From an uncultured Clostridia bacterium (GTDB taxonomy: Bacteria; Bacillota; Clostridia; Oscillospirales; Acutalibacteraceae), in the NCBI GenBank assembly GCA_947166625.1, contig CAMVEX010000008.1, positions 37,164 through 101,163 of the forward strand: a DNA stretch of 64,000 nt, written 5' to 3'. The notes beneath the pieces were generated by a model. The model did not search any database. It worked only from the letters and a program-made list of their open reading frames with translations, and was not told the origin of the DNA. Below, piece by piece: positions 1-7,616 of this stretch (the stretch's first letter is position 1; each line of letters opens with the position of its first letter). The translations under genes were made by a program, and so were the position numbers.

Positions 1-2
1 TT

Positions 3-125
3 TGGATAGCGATGGCGGTCGAGCTTTCGATACGCGGGCTCGCCCTTTTGATCAGGCTCGCGGTAAAAACATACGGAAAGGAGATGACTCTGAATGACAG
101 AAAGAGTGGCGCGGATTCTTATTGA
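3..125 (+). CDS. Partial 3' end of an unidentified upstream gene
   Basis: Reading frame 3 is open from the window edge to TGA at 123-125 and encodes about 40 residues with an aliphatic stretch (AMAVELSIRGLALLIRLAV) followed by a basic-polar tail. It would overlap the following permease gene by about 30 bases and would carry that gene's ribosome site. Another frame ends in an ATGA overlap at 94-97 but is arginine-rich and looks out of frame. The aliphatic segment fits a membrane helix, but the family cannot be told from this fragment. Confidence 0.3.
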   Translation, partial: WIAMAVELSIRGLALLIRLAVKTYGKEMTLNDRKSGADSY

Positions 126-762
126 ATCCTTCCCGAAGATACTGCTTCCCGGTCTTAAAATGACCGTTCCGCTGACTGTCCTCGCGTTTTCGCTCGGGCT
201 TGTGATAGCGGTCATCACGGCGCTCATACAATATGTCAAAATCCCCGTGATAAAAGAGATCTCGCGATTTTATATCTGGGTCGTCAGGGGCACTCCGCTT
301 CTCGTGCAGCTCTTTGTGGTGTTTTACGGGCTGCCGAGCATAGGCATAATCACACAGCCGTTTCCCACGGCGGTATTGGTATTTGCAATAAATGAGGGGG
401 CTTATGCCGCGGAAACTATCAGGGCGGCTCTCGAATCCATCCCTCACGGTCAGCTTGAAGCGGGGCTCTGCGTCGGCATGACAAGGGCGCAGACAATGCG
501 CAGGATAATCTTGCCGCAGGCGTTCCGTACAGCCGTGCCCACCCTCGGAAACGAGCTTATCAGCATGGTGAAGGATACTTCTCTCGCCGCGAATATCACG
601 GTAATGGAAATGTTTATGACCACTCAGCGCATAAACTCCGTCTATTACGAGCCGCTTGCCCTTTATATGGAGGTCGGATTGATCTATCTGATATTCTCCA
701 CGGTGCTCACGAAGCTCCAGAGGCTTGCGGAAAAGAAACTCGCCTCTTACGGAAGAAGGTGA
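94..762 (+). CDS. Polar amino-acid ABC transporter permease
   Basis: Inner-membrane subunit of a His/Glu/Gln/Arg/opine-type importer, 222 residues, normal for the family. Several hydrophobic helices are visible, and the EAA loop that docks on the ATPase lies near residues 124-146 (EAGLCVGMTRAQTMRRIILP, then AFRTAVP). The start is ATG after AAGGAG 11 bases upstream. The ATPase gene follows five bases after the stop and the solute-binding lipoprotein comes next, so the three genes form a complete importer. The substrate cannot be read from sequence; a polar or cationic amino acid is likely for the family. Confidence 0.93.
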   Translation: MTERVARILIESFPKILLPGLKMTVPLTVLAFSLGLVIAVITALIQYVKIPVIKEISRFYIWVVRGTPLLVQLFVVFYGLPSIGIITQPFPTAVLVFAINEGAYAAETIRAALESIPHGQLEAGLCVGMTRAQTMRRIILPQAFRTAVPTLGNELISMVKDTSLAANITVMEMFMTTQRINSVYYEPLALYMEVGLIYLIFSTVLTKLQRLAEKKLASYGRR

Positions 763-766
763 CGCG

Positions 767-1510
767 ATGATACTCGAAGTAAAAAATATGAAAAAATCCT
801 TCCCCGAGGCGGGTGAGGTGCTCAAAAATATAAATCTCTCGGTCGATAAGGGTGATGTTATCGCCGTGATCGGTCCCTCCGGCGGAGGGAAAACGACAAT
901 GCTGCGCTGCCTCAATTTCCTTGAAACTCCCGATTCGGGCACGATGATATTTGACGGCGCAGAGTATGATCTGAGGAATATAAGCAAATCGGATATTTAC
1001 TCGATTAGAAAACATACGGGTTTCGTCTTTCAGAATTACAATCTTTTTCTTAATAAGACGGCGATACAGAATGTTGCCGAAGGGCTTGTCACCGCAAGAA
1101 AGATGAATAAAAAAGAAGCCCGCGCAAAAGCGGAGCTTGCCCTGACGAATGTGGGGCTCGCCGACAGGCTCGATTATTATCCCAACCGGCTTTCGGGCGG
1201 CCAGCAACAGAGGGTCGCCATAGCCAGAGCGATGGCGACGGACCCCGAAATAATCTATTTTGACGAGCCTACATCGGCGCTCGACCCCGAGCTTACCCGC
1301 GAGGTGCTCGATGTGATAAGAAGGCTCGCCGGCGAGGGCAGGACCATGGTCGTGGTCACTCACGAGCTTGAATTCGCCCGCAATATCGCTACCCGTATAG
1401 CCTTTATGGAAGACGGCGAGATCGTGACCTCTTCCGACCCCGAAACATTCTTTTCATCCGTAAACAATGAGAGGATCGAGCAGTTTCTCTCAAATATTAA
1501 AATCAAATAG
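767..1510 (+). CDS. Polar amino-acid ABC transporter ATP-binding protein (GlnQ-type)
   Basis: Cytoplasmic ATPase of the importer, 247 residues from ATG at 767, which has AAGGTG upstream; an in-frame start inside the permease gene would add an unconserved leader. Visible motifs are Walker A (GPSGGGKTT), the Q-loop region (FVFQNYNLF), signature LSGGQQQR, Walker B with catalytic Glu (IIYFDEPTSALDPE) and the switch His (VVTHE). All residues needed for ATP hydrolysis are present. The Gln-rich signature and length match the GlnQ/HisP family. Confidence 0.95.
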   Translation: MILEVKNMKKSFPEAGEVLKNINLSVDKGDVIAVIGPSGGGKTTMLRCLNFLETPDSGTMIFDGAEYDLRNISKSDIYSIRKHTGFVFQNYNLFLNKTAIQNVAEGLVTARKMNKKEARAKAELALTNVGLADRLDYYPNRLSGGQQQRVAIARAMATDPEIIYFDEPTSALDPELTREVLDVIRRLAGEGRTMVVVTHELEFARNIATRIAFMEDGEIVTSSDPETFFSSVNNERIEQFLSNIKIK

Positions 1511-1524
1511 GAAAGGAAAACAAA

Positions 1525-2361
1525 ATGAAAGCATTAAAGAAAATCATTGCCGTTATTCTTGTCGGCATAATGGCTCTTACCCTTCTTGCAGGCTGCGGAG
1601 CCAAATCACCCGAAACTCCCTCCGAAGGAAGCAGTCAGCCGTCTGCCGACCGTCTTGCGGCTATCCGTGAGGCAGGCAAGATCATCGTAGCCCTTGAGGG
1701 CAACTGGGCTCCCTGGTCATATCACGATCCCGAAACCGACGCCGTTGTGGGCTTTGACGCGGATGTAGGCAGAGCTATCGCCGAAAAACTCGGAGTTGAG
1801 ATCGAGATAATCGAAGCCCCGTGGGAATCTCTCTTTGCCGGCCTTGACAGCGGCAGATACGATCTTGTTATCAACGGCGTTGAGATCACCGACGAGAGAA
1901 GCGAAAAATACGAATTCTCCGTGCCTTACGGCTATATTCACACCGCGCTTATCGTGCGCTCCGATAATGAAGAAATCAAGACCTTTGACGATCTCAAGGG
2001 CAAATCGACCGTAAATTCGCTGGGCAGCACCTATATGGAGCTCGCTGAAAGCTACGGCGCGAGCGCGGCCGGCGTTTCGACCCTTGCGGAGACACTCACC
2101 CAGGTGGTCCAGGGCAGAGTTGACGCCACTCTCAACGCCGATGTTTCATTCTATGACTATATGAATCAGCAGCCCGACGCTCCCCTTAAAATTGCGGCTC
2201 TCACCGAAGACGCTTCCTCGGTTGCCATCCCGATGAGAATGGGCGACGAATACGCCTCGCTCAGAGAAGCGGTAAATCAGGCGATCAGCGAACTGCTTGC
2301 AGACGGAACCATAGCGAAGCTCTCAAATCAGTATTTCGGCTCGGATATAAGCGTAAAATAA
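1525..2361 (+). CDS. Amino-acid-binding lipoprotein of the ABC importer
   Basis: Extracellular substrate-binding protein (SBP_bac_3 family), 278 residues. The N-terminus is a lipoprotein signal with lipobox LLAGC, so the mature protein should be lipid-anchored by Cys23, followed by a Ser/Pro/Glu linker. The body holds family landmarks such as GFDADVGRAIAEKLGV and DLVINGVEITDERSEKYEFS. It is the last gene of the importer operon, 14 bases after the ATPase, with AGGAAAGGA as ribosome site. Ligand unknown; a polar amino acid is expected from the family. Confidence 0.93.
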   Translation: MKALKKIIAVILVGIMALTLLAGCGAKSPETPSEGSSQPSADRLAAIREAGKIIVALEGNWAPWSYHDPETDAVVGFDADVGRAIAEKLGVEIEIIEAPWESLFAGLDSGRYDLVINGVEITDERSEKYEFSVPYGYIHTALIVRSDNEEIKTFDDLKGKSTVNSLGSTYMELAESYGASAAGVSTLAETLTQVVQGRVDATLNADVSFYDYMNQQPDAPLKIAALTEDASSVAIPMRMGDEYASLREAVNQAISELLADGTIAKLSNQYFGSDISVK

Positions 2362-2377
2362 TTTCAAAATACAATAG

Positions 2378-2425
2378 CATAAACAAAAAGTGATCATAAA
2401 CAAAAAATGATCATAAACAAAAAAT
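2378..2425. repeat. Short tandem repeat, 17-bp unit
   Basis: Two full copies and a third partial copy of CATAAACAAAAARTGAT run head to tail directly after the importer operon. The third copy runs into the left inverted repeat of the island. Each full unit contains TGATCA. No function is evident. Confidence 0.75.
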
Positions 2426-2454
2426 GCACCCATCTGAGGTGATATATTAGGGAT
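2419..2454. repeat. Left inverted repeat of the accessory island
   Basis: AAAAAATGCACCC at 2419-2431 is the exact reverse complement of GGGTGCATTTTTT at 9051-9063. ATTAGGGAT at 2446-2454 also recurs inverted at 9029-9037, at nearly the same distance (14 versus 13 bases). The two sites bracket the AT-rich island. They may be the termini of a mobile element, or two related terminators. Confidence 0.6.
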
Positions 2455-2502
2455 ACTTAAAAATCAAGTATTTTAATGGCATCTTCAAGCGGGTGTCACA
2501 AG

Positions 2503-2550
2503 AAAAACGATTGTGTTAGAGCGAAAGCTCCTGCATGGTCGTTTTTGCTT
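2503..2550 (+). terminator. Hairpin with U-rich tail after the importer operon
   Basis: Outer arms AAAAACGA (2503-2510) and TCGTTTTT (2539-2546) enclose a perfect GAGC-GAAA-GCTC tetraloop hairpin (2519-2530). The 3' side runs into GCTTTTT. It could terminate the ABC operon or be a small structured element. The rest of 2362-2609 holds only the repeats and the next terminator. Confidence 0.4.
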
Positions 2551-2566
2551 TTTAATATTAAAAACT

Positions 2567-2601
2567 ACGCCCCACCGGGATTACCGATGAGGCGCTTTTG
2601 T
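2567..2601 (-). terminator. Rho-independent terminator, convergent position
   Basis: ACGCCCCACCGG (2567-2578), loop GATTA and CCGATGAGGCGC (2584-2595) form a stem of about 12 pairs counting G-U. On the minus strand it is followed by TAGTTTTT, so it ends the cluster at 2610-4520. The plus-strand side has TTTTGTTTT and may act in both directions. Confidence 0.7.
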
Positions 2602-2609
2602 TTTATGTG

Positions 2610-3737
2610 TTATTTCCTTTTTGATATCAATTCTTGAACTCGCTGTTTCCGTTTGATGAGATCTTCAGAAGGACCGTCATTCCATTTTATGTTTTGGATT
2701 TCTTTTTCAATTACTCTTAATTCTTCTTCATACATTTTGTATTTTCTAAGTATAATACAGGCATCACGATATACCGCTGGCATATCCGCGTGCTTATTAA
2801 TAGCAATATAGAAATATACAAGAGCTTCTTTTAATTTGTTTTGTTCTTTCAAATCATAGCCCTTAGATGCCCATTTGAATGCGTCTCCGGGCTTTTTTGA
2901 CTCGGATTCAATGAATTCTTTTTTCTTGTTTATAAAATCAATTACATCTTCAGCAGAATCATTATTTGCTTCATTCAGGTTTTTTGTTTTATCTTCATTA
3001 GCGGAATCAACGCCAAACCTTCTTTTTTCTATACCGCCAACAACCGATTTCCAATTTGTGCCGTCGCCCTTCAACAACTTGTTAATATACCAAACATTAA
3101 ACTGCTCACCGAAAGTATCATCCTCGGTTGTTTTGTGAGGGCTTCTAGCCATATAAGGTATATATGAGTTTATGCTTAATTCATCTTGTCCAAGTTCAGT
3201 TAATTCATATTTGGGAACATATGAATCTATTATTATTCTTTCTTCTGGTATTTGCTGCTTGATTCGTTCAATTAACTCTTCTTTTTTTCCTGAACTATCT
3301 AAGCCATTAGCAGAAAGAATTTTTTTCAGTTCATCAGCCTTAAGCGAATTCAAATATGAAGATTTGGGTGCCCATCTTAAAAAGCCGCGTTGTTCCAGTG
3401 ATTTGAGAGCATTTCCAACATCTCTTATTCCATATTCAAACCACCATAATCCAGGATAGCCTGTTTTTGGCTTCGGATATTTACCTTTATTACAATAATC
3501 AAGTAGCATTACCTCAGCTACATAAAGTCCACGGGGAGTAGGATATGAAATCTTTTTTCGTTCATCAAAAGTGATGACTTTTCGCGCCATTTCAGTTCCA
3601 GGATATGAATAGAAAGTATAATAATTATCCGGCTGATAGAACTCCCTTTCATCAGGGGAGATCGTGCTTGAATCGGCATATCTAAATTGACTAGAAGATG
3701 CGACCGCTTTGTTTTTAAATAAATCAAATAGTTTCAT
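2610..3737 (-). CDS. Unknown protein with SAP-like DNA-binding motif
   Basis: 375 residues from ATG at 3737, chosen because AGGAGGG precedes it; a start five codons further upstream lacks a good site. Residues 130-163 (SLKADELKKILSANGLDSSG, then KKEELIERI) match the SAP helix-extension-helix motif found in nucleic-acid-binding proteins. The N-terminal 120 residues are aromatic-rich (YYTFYSYPG, GLWWFEYGI). The C-terminal third is charged and helical, and resembles a TPR-like solenoid around residue 290. Last gene of a three-gene cluster divergent from the methylases. Function unknown; DNA binding is an inference from the SAP motif. Confidence 0.75.
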   Translation of the reverse strand: MKLFDLFKNKAVASSSQFRYADSSTISPDEREFYQPDNYYTFYSYPGTEMARKVITFDERKKISYPTPRGLYVAEVMLLDYCNKGKYPKPKTGYPGLWWFEYGIRDVGNALKSLEQRGFLRWAPKSSYLNSLKADELKKILSANGLDSSGKKEELIERIKQQIPEERIIIDSYVPKYELTELGQDELSINSYIPYMARSPHKTTEDDTFGEQFNVWYINKLLKGDGTNWKSVVGGIEKRRFGVDSANEDKTKNLNEANNDSAEDVIDFINKKKEFIESESKKPGDAFKWASKGYDLKEQNKLKEALVYFYIAINKHADMPAVYRDACIILRKYKMYEEELRVIEKEIQNIKWNDGPSEDLIKRKQRVQELISKRK

Positions 3738-3751
3738 TTTACCCTCCTGCA

Positions 3752-3988
3752 TTATGTGTCATATTTGTTATAGATGCCATCTTTGTTTGCAGATACAATT
3801 TCTGGGTATTTTGAAATCAGTTTGCTGTCAAAGTTTCTTTTACCATAACTGTATTCGGTATGGAGCGACCATCCCAATTCCCCGGAAACACTAGTAATAT
3901 CAAAGTGAGCAGCAATTTCCTCTATTCGTAAAGGAACGCTTTTCGGATATTGCTGGTTATGATATTTTATCATTTCAAAAGATGTCAT
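3752..3988 (-). CDS. Small hypothetical protein
   Basis: 78 residues from ATG at 3988, preceded by GGAG seven bases upstream; TTG at 3994 would be the alternative. The sequence contains a possible helix-turn-helix-like stretch (LRIEEIAAHFDITSVSG), too short to assign. It ends 14 bases before the preferred start of the SAP-domain gene and follows the membrane-protein gene closely, so translation is probably coupled. No family recognised. Confidence 0.55.
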   Translation of the reverse strand: MTSFEMIKYHNQQYPKSVPLRIEEIAAHFDITSVSGELGWSLHTEYSYGKRNFDSKLISKYPEIVSANKDGIYNKYDT

Positions 3989-4016
3989 TATCAAACTCCA
4001 AATGTGTTTAGCGTCC

Positions 4017-4520
4017 CTATTTCTTTTCTATTTTAGGAAAGTCAATATCAGAATCGCCGCCGAGAATAGTTGCGAATACACCTATAACAGTAACAGCGGC
4101 GGCTGCACCTATGGCGGCCATCGTAGCAATGAACTTTTTATTTTCAGAATCTTTCATGCCCATACGGTCATGTACTTCAAGCATCTCGCCTATTATTATC
4201 TGTTTTTCATCAAATGATAAATCGTCTTTTTCTAATTCATTTTGCAGGGTTGTTATGATGCTATTGCACACATCATAATACTTCATAACAACCTCTGCAT
4301 TATCATTTAACGCTTTGTCGAGAGTTTCCTTGTATGCTGTAATGATTTCCTTTGATTCATTTGAGAAATTTGGAAATTGTTCAAGTGCTTTTTTGGCAAC
4401 TTCCGGATCCATCTTATCTAACATCGTTGCTAGTTTTATTACGTGTTCTTTTTTTAGATGCCGAAAATCAGGTATTTCAAGTTTCTTGAGCGCTTTTTCC
4501 TCTGACAAAGGTTTAGCCAT
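4017..4520 (-). CDS. Hypothetical protein with one C-terminal membrane helix
   Basis: 167 residues, start ATG with GGGAGGG eight bases upstream. Residues 1-125 are charged and helical, with likely coiled-coil content. A single hydrophobic segment (ATMAAIGAAAAVTVIGVFAT) lies near residues 131-151, leaving a short tail. First gene of the minus-strand cluster, behind its own promoter and divergent from the methylase gene. The helical domain plus C-terminal anchor suggests a tail-anchored protein. Function unknown. Confidence 0.7.
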   Translation of the reverse strand: MAKPLSEEKALKKLEIPDFRHLKKEHVIKLATMLDKMDPEVAKKALEQFPNFSNESKEIITAYKETLDKALNDNAEVVMKYYDVCNSIITTLQNELEKDDLSFDEKQIIIGEMLEVHDRMGMKDSENKKFIATMAAIGAAAAVTVIGVFATILGGDSDIDFPKIEKK

Positions 4521-4563
4521 TTATGAACCCTCCCTATCAAAAACGAGCTTTTATTTCTAATAA

Positions 4564-4592
4564 ATTTTATCACACTAAACGATATATTACAA
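4564..4592 (-). promoter_or_regulatory. Promoter of the unknown three-gene cluster
   Basis: On the minus strand TTGTAA (4592-4587), a 17-base spacer, then TAAAAT (4569-4564), about 45 bases before the first gene. It lies back to back with the methylase promoter. Confidence 0.6.
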
Positions 4593-4605
4593 TATTATCT
4601 TTTTA

Positions 4606-4634
4606 TTGATTGTCTTCCTTTTTTATGGTAAAAT
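4606..4634 (+). promoter_or_regulatory. Promoter of the methyltransferase genes
   Basis: TTGATT (4606-4611), 17-base spacer, TAAAAT (4629-4634), 31 bases before the preferred ATG of the D12 methylase. Only 13 bases separate it from the divergent promoter, so binding at one could affect the other. Confidence 0.6.
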
Positions 4635-4665
4635 ACCGTTGATAAAAAACACCGGAGACGTTACA

Positions 4666-5670
4666 ATGAATTACATCGGATCAAAATTTTCGCTTTTAGA
4701 TTTTCTGCAAAATACTATAGATGAAGTTACGGGTATTACCGATTATTCTGCTACTGTTTTTGCAGACTTGTTTGCCGGCACAGGTGTAGTAGGTGCAACA
4801 TATAGGAAAAAAGGTTGTAAAGTAATTTCCAATGATATTCAATATTATAGTTTCATTATAAACAAATACCTTATAGAAAATGAGCATAGTCCGGATTTGA
4901 GCTTGTTTGATTATTTGAATGAGCTAAAAGGTATAGAAGGTTTTGTATATAAGAATTATTGTGAAGGCTCTGGTAGTGGAAGAAATTATTTTACAAATAG
5001 CAATGGCAAGCGTTGTGATGCTATCCGAACAGAAATTGAAAAACTATTTATAGAAAAAAAGATAAACGAAGAAACATATTATTGCTGTTTAGCCGGACTC
5101 ATTAATTCAATTGATAAATACGCAAATACCGCTTCAGTATATGGAGCTTTCCTTAAACACATAAAAAAATCTGCTCAAAAAGATTTTATCTTGGAACCTA
5201 TTCCAGAGATTAAAGGTACAAAGGGAATCGTATATAATAAAGATATAAACGAACTCGTAAAATCCATATCTGGTGATATTCTTTACTTGGACCCGCCATA
5301 TAACGCAAGACAATATTGCACCAATTACCACGTTTTAGAAACAATTGCAAAGTATGACAATCCGATTTTAAATGGTGTAACCGGGTTGCGTGATTATAAA
5401 GAACAGAAAAGCGAGTATTGCTCCCGCCGAACAGTAAAGCAGGTATTTGATGATCTGATTAAAAATGCTGATTTCAAATACGTTTTCTTAAGCTATAATA
5501 ATGAAGGATTAATGTCGTTTAGTGATATTCAAGAAATAATGTCAAAATACGGCTATTACAAACAGTTCAGTCAGGAATATAAACGTTTTAAAGCAGATAA
5601 AGATGAGAACCGAAATATAGCGGCTAATTCGACAACGGAATATTTGCATTGCTTAATTAAGGAGAAATAA
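4666..5670 (+). CDS. D12-class N6-adenine DNA methyltransferase
   Basis: Probably the first modification enzyme of a type II system, transferring a methyl group from SAM to adenine N6. 334 residues from ATG at 4666, which has GGAG upstream; an earlier in-frame start overlaps the promoter. The N-terminus reads MNYIGSKFSLLDFL as in Dam/D12 enzymes. SAM motif I is FAGTG at 36-40 and catalytic motif IV is DPPY at 209-212. The intervening segment is the likely target-recognition region. Followed three bases later by a second methylase, a layout typical of systems with asymmetric recognition sites (family knowledge). Confidence 0.92.
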   Translation: MNYIGSKFSLLDFLQNTIDEVTGITDYSATVFADLFAGTGVVGATYRKKGCKVISNDIQYYSFIINKYLIENEHSPDLSLFDYLNELKGIEGFVYKNYCEGSGSGRNYFTNSNGKRCDAIRTEIEKLFIEKKINEETYYCCLAGLINSIDKYANTASVYGAFLKHIKKSAQKDFILEPIPEIKGTKGIVYNKDINELVKSISGDILYLDPPYNARQYCTNYHVLETIAKYDNPILNGVTGLRDYKEQKSEYCSRRTVKQVFDDLIKNADFKYVFLSYNNEGLMSFSDIQEIMSKYGYYKQFSQEYKRFKADKDENRNIAANSTTEYLHCLIKEK

Positions 5671-5673
5671 TAG

Positions 5674-6461
5674 ATGTCAAGATACAACGACATTGATTTA
5701 TCAAAATGGCAAGAATATACAGATATTAATACCGACTCACTTTGGATTATTAACAGGCGTGATAACTCGGGAGCTCATTCTGGAAGCTATCACGGAAATT
5801 TTGTGCCTCAAATTCCACATCAGCTTTTCTCAAGATATACTAAAAAAGGCGATTGGATACTTGATCCCTTTGCCGGAAGCGGAACCTCATTAATTGAGGC
5901 ACAAAGAATGGGAAGAAATTCTATCGGTATTGATATTCAAGATTCAGTTGTTAAAGAAGCACAAGAAAGAATTGTTGCTGAAAAAAACCGGAATGTCGGA
6001 CCGAATTATATATTGGCGACAGTTCAAAAGTTGATATTGATTTATTATTAGCTGACAACGGCATTAAAAAAATTCAGTTTTTAATTCTTCATCCTCCATA
6101 CTGGGATATAATTAAATTTTCAGATAACCCCGATGATTTGTCAAACACCGACTCGCTTCAGGAGTTTCTTGATGGTTTTGGAAAAGTGATTGACAACACA
6201 ATAAAGGTCCTTGAAAAAAACAGATATTGTGCTGTTGTTATCGGTGATAAATATGCTAACAGTCAAGTCGTTCCTCTTGGCTTTCATTGTATGAACACAA
6301 TGCTTCAAAGGGGTCTTTTATTAAAAGCAATTTTAGTTAAAAACTTTGGCGATACAAAAGGAAAATCAAATCAGCAAGCAATATGGAGATACCGGGCACT
6401 TGCAAGTGATTTTTATATTTTCAAACACGAATACATTTTTGTGTTCAAAAAAGTAAAGTGA
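5674..6461 (+). pseudogene. N4/N6-type DNA methyltransferase interrupted by a -1 frameshift
   Basis: The first part (5674-6051) contains SAM motif DPFAGSG at residues 64-70 and ends early in a foreign tail. The homologous reading resumes in another frame as GDSSKVDIDLLLADNG, then motif IV LILHPPYWDIIKFS and the C-terminal half to 6461. The break is at about 6013-6018: restoring one G in TTGGCGAC gives an uninterrupted YILGDSSKVD. Repaired length would be about 262 residues. It was the second methylase of the system. A real inactivating mutation or an assembly error are both possible. Confidence 0.85.
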
Positions 6462-6484
6462 CGAGATAATCGCCACTTTATTTT
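6455..6484. terminator. Bidirectional terminator between methylase and nuclease genes
   Basis: AAAGTG (6455-6460) pairs with CACTTT (6474-6479), with inner CGA/TCG pairs around GATAA, and runs into ATTTTTTAT. The stop of the second methylase lies in the stem. It separates convergent transcripts. Confidence 0.6.
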
Positions 6485-7615
6485 TTATATATATTTTTCA
6501 AATAAAATGTTTTGGGCCGTTGTATTGAAACCGATATACTCTAAAGGACTGACTGTAGCACCGGAAATATTAAAACTAAAATTTTTATACAAATTGGTAA
6601 TATCGGCTGGTATATTCCCTTTTGCTATTACAGTCGGAATAACGCGAATGTTTTTTAATTTATAATTTGGAATCACATAATCACTTAACCACTCTAAATA
6701 CCAAACAATTTGAGAGGTTACTATGCTTTCATAAGGCGCCTCATCTTTGAGTTCCACTAATCGAATAATAACATCGTTTTTTGTCTCTTGTTTTATCATA
6801 ATATCAATTCTTTGCATGCCGACACCACAAGAGACCTCGTTGCCAATCCAATAATTTTTAATGCTTTGATTAATCAAGAGCTTAGCTAATTGGCCTTTAT
6901 CAAAATTTTGAGTGATAAACGCTTGAAGATGTGTCTCAAAGGCCTTATTATTATTTGCTTTAAATAAAAGCCGTGGCAGAATATTCAATGATTCTTTTCT
7001 TCCATTATATATTTGATTTTCAGAACTTTTAACTATTTTATTTAATGAACTATCAAAGGTAAGACTGTTTGAAGTCATTGTTACCCTATTGTTTTTTATT
7101 CTTAATTTTTCTAATAAATCTTCATATTCATAGTCCATTATCATTGTGCAGCCGCGGTTACCTTTTAGTTTTCGATATATTAAACTCCAGCACAAATCGC
7201 TTGCCTTAGATTTCCCTTTTAAAGAATCTAAATACTCGTGTTCGGTGACTCCGTTGGGATAAACCTCATATGGTTTTATACATATTCTATAAGAAAGGCC
7301 TTTGCCAGTTTGTAATTTTAAATAGTTGTCGCCGTCATTTTCATCAAAAAAAGGCAATGAAGCTACTTTAAACACACCAAAAAACTGGCCTTGATTGCCT
7401 CCTGATGCTTGTAAATAAAAAATCACATTATCATCAATGCGAATTCTTGATATGTCGGCTATCATACCGACTAAGTTCCTTTCGGTAGTTGAATTAACCG
7501 ATGCTGTTGAATTTGATAGAAACTCTGATTTTTTATCTTTTGCGCCGGTCCCAGCAAACATATATTCAAGATGATACTTAAAAGTGGTTGAATCAACAAT
7601 AAAAACATGTGTCAT
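6485..7615 (-). CDS. PD-(D/E)XK nuclease-like protein of the restriction locus
   Basis: 376 residues. Residues 224-290 resemble the NucS/DUF91-type nuclease core: a helical lead-in (KAFETHLQAFITQNFDKGQL), then QRIDIMI with Asp271, and RLVELKDE with Glu288 and Lys290, the expected D...ExK triad. The first 120 residues (DNVIFYLQASGGNQGQFFGV) resemble a PUA/EVE-type beta-barrel, which in other proteins reads modified bases; that part is a weak inference. ATG lies one base after the HNH gene stop, with AAAGGAG inside that gene, so the two are translated together. It could be the endonuclease or a modification-dependent partner. Confidence 0.7.
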   Translation of the reverse strand: MTHVFIVDSTTFKYHLEYMFAGTGAKDKKSEFLSNSTASVNSTTERNLVGMIADISRIRIDDNVIFYLQASGGNQGQFFGVFKVASLPFFDENDGDNYLKLQTGKGLSYRICIKPYEVYPNGVTEHEYLDSLKGKSKASDLCWSLIYRKLKGNRGCTMIMDYEYEDLLEKLRIKNNRVTMTSNSLTFDSSLNKIVKSSENQIYNGRKESLNILPRLLFKANNNKAFETHLQAFITQNFDKGQLAKLLINQSIKNYWIGNEVSCGVGMQRIDIMIKQETKNDVIIRLVELKDEAPYESIVTSQIVWYLEWLSDYVIPNYKLKNIRVIPTVIAKGNIPADITNLYKNFSFNISGATVSPLEYIGFNTTAQNILFEKYI

Positions 7616-7616
7616 A

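Noticed and set aside
5674..6051. Short independent methylase-like gene
   Set aside because: It lacks the catalytic motif, which continues in another frame immediately after; one missing base explains both halves.
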